This document shows positions 58,627 through 64,000 of a DNA stretch of 64,000 nt, piece by piece. Numbering within the stretch: the first letter of the stretch is position 1; the number at the start of each line of letters is the position of its first letter. Made by a program: the position numbers and the translations under genes. The DNA comes from Lumbricus rubellus. Taxonomy: Eukaryota > Annelida > Clitellata > Crassiclitellata > Lumbricidae. The notes beneath the pieces were generated by a model that was given only the letters and a program-made list of their open reading frames with translations, did no database searches and had not been told where the DNA came from. The stretch lies in assembly GCA_945859605.1 (NCBI GenBank), contig OX243816.1:27731342-27795341 (forward strand), written 5' to 3'.

Positions 58627-58867
58627 GGAATCGTTCTAGATTCCCCCACCCGCCGTCGCCGACACTACAATAATTATCAACACACTTCCTAACTTCAATC
58701 AGTCAAAGTGTACAATAAGGACCATAAATTTTCCGTCATTGTGTAAAATCGCTGGTTTTTTTAGTCATTGTATACAATGCCTGACCGAATCAGTCATTGT
58801 GTCAACTGGCTGAAAATGTTAGTCATTGTATACAATGACTGATTGTACACATTGACTGTAACATATA

Positions 58868-59495
58868 TATATAAGAAAAAGCAGACGTATACGAAGTGTC
58901 TGATAGTCTGATACTGTTTCGTGTATTATTTATCTGAAAACAAATGTCCGATGAGCATCTCTAACTATCCGAATACGTTCAAGGTTGTTGTTGAAGTTAC
59001 GCCACGCTCATGGCTATGATTATGAGAACGACAACGAATATACGACAAGTAAAAGAATCTTTTTCAAAACTGATAAGCACGAACGTTCATTAGTGTCTGC
59101 TCAGTACTAGGCATCATTCTGTCTGTCTGACAACGATTAAGCATCAGTCAACAGTCAAGACATCAAAACTGGCCACACTGCATTATTCAGCTCACTCCAC
59201 TGCAACTCAATTCAAGTTATTCATCTCTTATCGCCTATATTCTAACCGTCTAACGTCTCATAGTCTTGTGTTATCGGCGTATAATATTAGGTAACGTGTT
59301 ACTCAGAATGAGTAATAATTATGCCAGCTTCTATTCTGTGAGTAGAATGCTTACTTTGAAATTACTCCTAAAGTGCGTCCTAATAATTATAGTGACATTT
59401 TCTAGATTACAGAAAGGCATGCATGTTCATCTGGTCAAACCTGATTAACCGCCTGAAAAAACCGCTACTCCGTTAAGAAAGAAGGAGATATTATT
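58868..59495. other. Unassigned spacer between two DNA transposons
   Basis: No coding signal beyond a 60-codon chance frame at 59266-59448. Confidence 0.5.
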
Positions 59496-59500
59496 ATATA

Positions 59501-60521
59501 GGGTGTCTCGATAGGTCGTGAACGATTTTGAATGCAGACAAATATATGTTATACACAATATAATGTGGAAAGTTTTATACTGGCGGATAGGTTATTCAAA
59601 TGAAAATGTTAATATAAAAAATTAGATCACTAGTTCACTTAATAAAATTGTAGCGCCAATATCCGTGACGTCATCAAATTCGTGCCAAATAAACGTCAAG
59701 TAAAGCCGACGTTTTAAGGTGTTCAGTGTCAGGGGTTCGGGTTCGGCATAAACAGTTGGATTAACAAAACTTCATATCATTCCAAATAAAACTTCAGTCA
59801 CTTCGACTTATTACATCAATGAGATACAGGAGAAAGAGGTCAAACCCGCATTCCAGCGAAGTGCAGTAGGCTGTAGCCTATGCGCTCAGTTCACAGCCAC
59901 AAAAATATTTCGTAATAACGGCGAAGGATTATTTCAACAAGACGGTGCACGTGCCCACACATCAAAGGCCTCAGTCGAATGGTTGAACAAGAATATCAAT
60001 GGATAGCCTACAGCTCACCGAGGAACTGGTCTCCTAATTCGCCAGTTTTGTCACCATTGGAAAATGTTTGGAGTATTATGGCGGCAACTGTTTATGCCGA
60101 TACCGAACCCCAAACGACTTTAAAACGTCGGCCTTGTAAGGCATGGACATCAATAGGCCTACCTCTGACAACTCTGAAAAATCTATTTGCTCGATGACTA
60201 ATCGACTTGAGGCTGTAATAAAAAGTAAAGGAAACATTATTAAACACTAAATGATAATTTGTATTAATTAATTATGTGTGGATTACCAATGATGGTCGTA
60301 CAATATTGTTTGCGGCTCAACTTGACGTTTATTTGGCACGAATTTGATGACGTCACGGATATTGGCGCTACAATTTTATTAAGTGAACTAGTGATCTAAT
60401 TTTTTTATATTAACATTTTCATTTGAATAACCTATCCGCCAGTATAAAACTTTCCACATTATATTGTGTATAACATATATTTGTCTGCATTCAAAATCGT
60501 TCACGACCTATCGAGACACCC
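59501..60521 (+). mobile_element. Tc1/mariner-type element, defective (about 1.02 kb)
   Basis: The arms are inverted repeats of about 200 bp (59501-59701, 60320-60521), starting GGGTGTCTCGATAGGTCGTG and ending with its complement, within TATA on both sides (TA target). The interior has only the C-terminal half of a Tc1/mariner transposase. The arms look almost identical to each other. The ends GG...CC next to TA matter for the scar hypothesis in the findings. Confidence 0.82.
59820..60200 (+). pseudogene. Tc1/mariner transposase, C-terminal remnant
   Basis: From about 59823: YINEIQEKEVKPAFQRSA, then GLFQQDGARAHTSKASVEWL with the second catalytic Asp (FQQD). The frame hits a stop inside TAGCCTA at 60004. 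One frame over it continues YSSPRNWSPNSPVLSPLENV, with the third catalytic Glu (PLEN), to LKNLFAR and a stop near 60198. If five bases of the TAGCCTA are set aside, the two halves are in one frame and the D-to-E spacing is about 37 residues. A second in-frame 6-bp block, GGCCTA at 60156-60161, adds Gly-Leu between Ile and Pro of the usual 'W-x-x-I-P' motif. The N-terminal half and the first Asp are absent. Confidence 0.8.
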
Positions 60522-60526
60522 TATAT

Positions 60527-62590
60527 ATCCTGTTGACTCTGGATGCAACAGCCAGAAATGATAATCTATTGATTATAATCTGGAAAGCTACGGTTTTTCT
60601 CTTAATGGCCTAATAATTATCTTTGCATGCATGCGTCTATTCGTCTTTTGAAGACAGACTTCTAATCCTATTTCCTAGTACTTATTAGTTAATTCCTGTT
60701 AATTAATTCCTATTGATTTCGCAGGCGCCGTCTTGTTACCCATTAGATGCGTTTAATAATTACCTTATAACAAAAATGAATATTGCGATGGTGGCATTGA
60801 TGCTCGCATGTCTCTACATCATCTGAGTCAGATGATACACAAAGTAATGGCTGCTACCAACAAAGCAAGAAAACGTTTGTGCCAGTGATATATCTCTCTG
60901 CAGCCCTAGAATTCGTCTTCCGTGAATTCCATTTCTACGTCTCTCTCTCCCTTGATTGGAATATACCATTCTGCAGGCTATGGGGTATAATACCATAATA
61001 TACCATTCATGCTATGGGGTATACTACACAGCATGCATGAAGCTCGTCTGGTTATAAAGCGCCTCTGTATCTGTGAACCAGCACATGTTCACCCGATGAC
61101 TATAAATAGATCCTATTCGTTATATTATCTAAGCAACGTTTGTGTTCGTATAGTATACTCTCTCTCTATATATATAATCATATATATACACACATATATA
61201 ATTATATATAGTATAGTATACTCTATATATAATTATATATACACACACATAGTATACTCTAGGCATGACCTTGACTGGCGTCGTCTTTCACGTCGTCGAT
61301 TCTTTCATCAAAGAAGTCCATGTTATCGGATTCGTGCATTCATCATTTCCGATACGCGTTGGATATGTGGATATGGGTCAATCGACTCAATGCCGCCGAT
61401 CACTCATCAATCAAAGGCGCTTCACCGACCACAACCGTATCGTCCACTCTCCAGTCCTCAGCCATTATACCCACCCGCCTTCTTTTGCAATTTATCCCAA
61501 GATTAGAGTTTCGTAAATCTAATTGGCGATTGATGCAACTTATAGGCCTACATTGATGTCATTTTCGTTGATTTGCGTCTCTACCGGTATTTCATTTCGT
61601 GGATGCAAAAGCCGTTGAGCCATTAAAAGAGTCATTAGAGACGCTAAGAAAGCCAGTTTGTTAGGCAAGATAAAAGGCATAAAACGTTGGTGAATACTGC
61701 AGCAATAAAGACAGCTTCAACTGTCTTATATATGCGTGTTGGTCTTGTTCGTATAATTATGGCTTTATCACGATAATCAATGGCGAGGAGGAACAACGCT
61801 AAGCAAAAGGAATAGAATACTAGAAAAACTCCAAAAAATCACTTTCGTTCTAATGTAAATATTATTAGAAAATAAATCGAAGCAGCAAACTGCATAGAAC
61901 TCCAGAAACTAACATTGAAAAATGATCCCGAAAGTAATGGAAGAAGTAAATAAAACGTGAGTTTCAAGAAAATCATAATTTAAAAATAGTTTCTTGCGAC
62001 CCGTTGCCAGTTTCTAAACTGCTTTCTGGATATTGCAATAATTGCTGTATATAAGTCCGTGCAATGACCTTGAGAATATCATTCGCGCACTTGTTCCGTA
62101 CCTCATAATTATTGGAATGCAGTACATGTAGCCTACATTGTACCTTCCGAGTTCTTAACAGTTTCGCTGAATGGTCACAATAGCCATGGATGAAAGATGT
62201 ATGTGGTCGTTAAACTGCTGATTTTGTACCACACTTTTAATGATATTAATTGTTAAAAGAAAAATGCAAATTGAACAATCACCTTCAAGTTTTACATATT
62301 GACACTCAGTAAAAATTATGGCGCTTTGACATTTTTTCAAGACTATAAGGCGGGTTTCCGAGGCCAATGGATCTAATTCATATTTAAGCGCGAGCCTCCT
62401 GCAGGTATGTGTTTGCGAATGTACGCTGACGCCCACTAGACAAACACCTTCTGTTAACACATTGTGACCGCCACATGCTCGCCTCTCATCTGTATTATAT
62501 TCTTGTCCAAGAATTGTGGTGGACACGAAGCGAGTAGGTTAAGACTAAAATTATTGTCAATGTGACGCTCTGAAGGGCGCATGGTCACGT
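60527..62590. other. Unassigned, with (TA)n
   Basis: AT-rich microsatellites at 61160-61260. The open frames at 61009-61556 have no recognised domain. TAGGCCTA at 61543; TACATGTAGCCTA at 62123-62135. Confidence 0.5.
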
Positions 62591-62614
62591 CTCTTTTCCT
62601 ACGACAAAGAGCAG

Positions 62615-62765
62615 AACGTGTAAGACAGAGAGAAAGAAAGGGAGGGAGATTGAAGGAGAGAGAAACAAACGAGGGAGAAAGAGAGAGAAGAGTTGGAGGG
62701 AGGGTGAATGAGGGAAGAGATAGAAGAGGGAGGGATGAAGAAAGAGATGGATGTGGACCGTGAGG
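62615..62765 (+). repeat. Degenerate (GA)n purine tract
   Basis: GAGAGAAAGAAAGGGAGGGA-type sequence. Phe/Leu/Ser-rich minus frames cross it. Confidence 0.8.
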
Positions 62766-63300
62766 AAAAAATCCTGAAGAGACCTGATCATAGATGAAGG
62801 AGAAGAGAATGTTGGATGAAGGTTGAACGAAATTTAAAGAGAAAAGTAGGTCTAACTGATAAAGCAAATGGGAATATGTTGCCCAGGAGACTAAAGTGGA
62901 CAAAAGTAAGAAATTTACGGAGAAATTAGCCAAAACAGAAACGACTGTGGTCATAAATATTATGTTGAAGTCAAAGGGCAGAGAAGGAAGGAATAGCAAT
63001 TAGAAAGCTCATGAGCATAATTAGATACATGTAGCACGAGGGAGGTAGGCTAATCGATAGACGCAGCGAGAGGCAGAAGGACGAATGGAGGTAGATGGAC
63101 AGAGGACGGTCAGAGGGACGATGAAATTAAGGCAGAGGAACGAAAAGAGGCGTAGGGAAGGAGGAAAGCGAAGAGACGAAGAAGGAAAACGAAGGGACGA
63201 CAAAGGGCAAAGAGACGAAAGAAGGCAGTATAGGATGAAGAGATGTAATACATGTATATGGAATAGGAAAGCAGAGACGAAGGAAGGCGGAAGAACAAAA
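62766..63300. other. Unassigned purine-rich sequence
   Basis: GACGAAGGAAGGCGGAAGAA-like sequence grades into the terminal minisatellite. TACATGTA at 63026 and 63249. Confidence 0.5.
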
Positions 63301-63317
63301 AGAAACGGAGGGACGAA

Positions 63318-64000
63318 GTAATAGCAGAGAGACGTAAGAAGGCAGAGAGACGTAGGAAGGCAGAGAGACGTAGGAAGGCAGAGAGACGTAAGAAGGCAGA
63401 GAGACGTAAGAAGGCAGAGAGACATAGGAAGGCAGAGAGACGTAGGAAGGCAGAGAGACGTAAGAAGGCAGAGAGACGTAAGAAGGCAGAGAGACATAGG
63501 AAGGCAGAGAGACGTAAGAAGACAGAGAGACGTAAGAAGGCAGAGAGACGTAAGAAGGCAGAGAGACGTAAGAAGGCAGAGAGACGTAGGAAGGCAGAGA
63601 GACGTAAGAAGGCAGAGAGACATAGGAAGGCAGAGAGACGTAAGAAGGCAGAGAGACGTAAGAAGGCAGAGAGACGTAGGAAGGCAGAGAGACGTAGGAA
63701 GGCAGAGAGACGTAAGAAGGCAGAGAGACGTAAGAAGGCAGAGAGACGTAGGAAGGCAGAGAGACGTAAGAAGGCAGAGAGACGTAAGAAGGCAGAGAGA
63801 CGTAAGAAGGCAGAGAGACGTAAGAAGGCAGAGAGACGTAGGAAGGCAGAGAGACGTAAGAAGGCAGAGAGACATAGGAAGGCAGAGAGACGTAAGAAGG
63901 CAGAGAGACGTAAGAAGGCAGAGAGACGTAGGAAGGCAGAGAGACGTAAGAAGGCAGAGAGACGTAGGAAGGCAGAGAGACGTAAGAAGGCAGAGAGACG
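63318..64000 (+). repeat. 18-bp minisatellite, about 38 copies, running off the window
   Basis: Unit AGAGACGTARGAAGGCAG, with GTAAG/GTAGG/ATAGG variants. The variants occur in repeating orders, showing block duplications. The 284-residue minus frame (LCLLTS repeats) is open because 18 is a multiple of three. Confidence 0.95.

Larger units (their letters stand above)
57722..58863 (+). mobile_element. Ginger2/TDD-like DNA transposon, internally deleted (1,142 bp)
   Basis: Inverted repeats of about 220 bp (57722-57941, 58644-58863) begin TGTTACAGTCAATGTGTACA and end with its complement. TATA flanks both sides, although the context is TA-rich. The outer 20 bases resemble those of the element at 34465-35904 (TGTTACAGGCAATGTGTAAA). 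The arms contain repeated ATTGTATACAATGACT blocks. Next to the left arm is an 83-bp tandem repeat. It encodes only the N-terminal part of a KRBA2-like transposase. Confidence 0.8.

Noticed and set aside
63021..63875. 284-residue Leu/Cys/Thr-rich membrane-like protein
   Set aside because: A direct reading of an 18-bp minisatellite.

Overview
This is metazoan nuclear DNA, very probably from a marine invertebrate. It has no bacterial gene organisation, RBS-led operons or dense coding. It is A+T-rich, full of 2-, 3-, 4- and 6-base microsatellites, and holds at least seven transposon superfamilies, tRNA-derived SINEs and one recognisable intron-bearing host exon. The species cannot be named from this alone. 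An echinoderm- or hemichordate-like genome is a guess, based on the texture and the very frequent octamer TAGGCCTA.

Host gene. The only host coding sequence I can support is at 24074-24152 (+). It is the first coding exon of an otoferlin-like (type II ferlin) gene, ending in a possible GT donor. I find no second exon in the remaining 39.8 kb, so most of the right part of the window is probably first intron, and the left part is upstream flank.

Mobile elements, left to right: fragment of a hAT end (1-52); 0.44-kb hAT-like foldback (603-1043); CR1/L2-like LINE 3' end (2130-2400); two other LINE C-terminal relics (6220-7250); 0.7-kb inverted-repeat element with telomere-like minisatellite (10005-10718); MULE nested in a tiny hAT (12037-13384); LINE C-terminus (13680-13990); CR1/L2-like LINE split by a 2.36-kb hAT-type element with 514-bp inverted repeats (15905-18690); second LINE family (21050-21480) with a tail copy at 24850-24925; hAT (30127-30497); small inverted-repeat elements (33309-33525, 36015-36175); Ginger2/KRBA2-like element (34465-35904); hAT (39474-39868); solo LTR (40877-42040); hAT (46667-47580); two SINEs (50775-51265); LINE tail (53040-53480); second Ginger2-like element (57722-58863); Tc1/mariner relic with about 200-bp inverted repeats (59501-60521). 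Many boundaries are fixed by exact target-site duplications (TSDs).

Tandem repeats fill much of the rest: 12-, 13-, 18-, 21-, 25-, 27-, 29-, 38-, 48-, 55-, 65- and 83-bp minisatellites plus long microsatellites. Almost every long open frame outside the elements is a by-product of these.

Most interesting signal. The short palindromes TAGGCCTA (at least 17 copies) and TACATGTA (at least 22) are far more common than chance, and TAGGCTA/TAGCCTA are also raised. At three sites an internal comparison shows them as 5-6 bp insertions at a TA. In the Tc1/mariner relic, removing five bases of TAGCCTA rejoins the transposase frame. This is the form expected of excision scars left by TA-targeting transposons. 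Coordinates, counts and identities were read by eye and may be off by a few bases.
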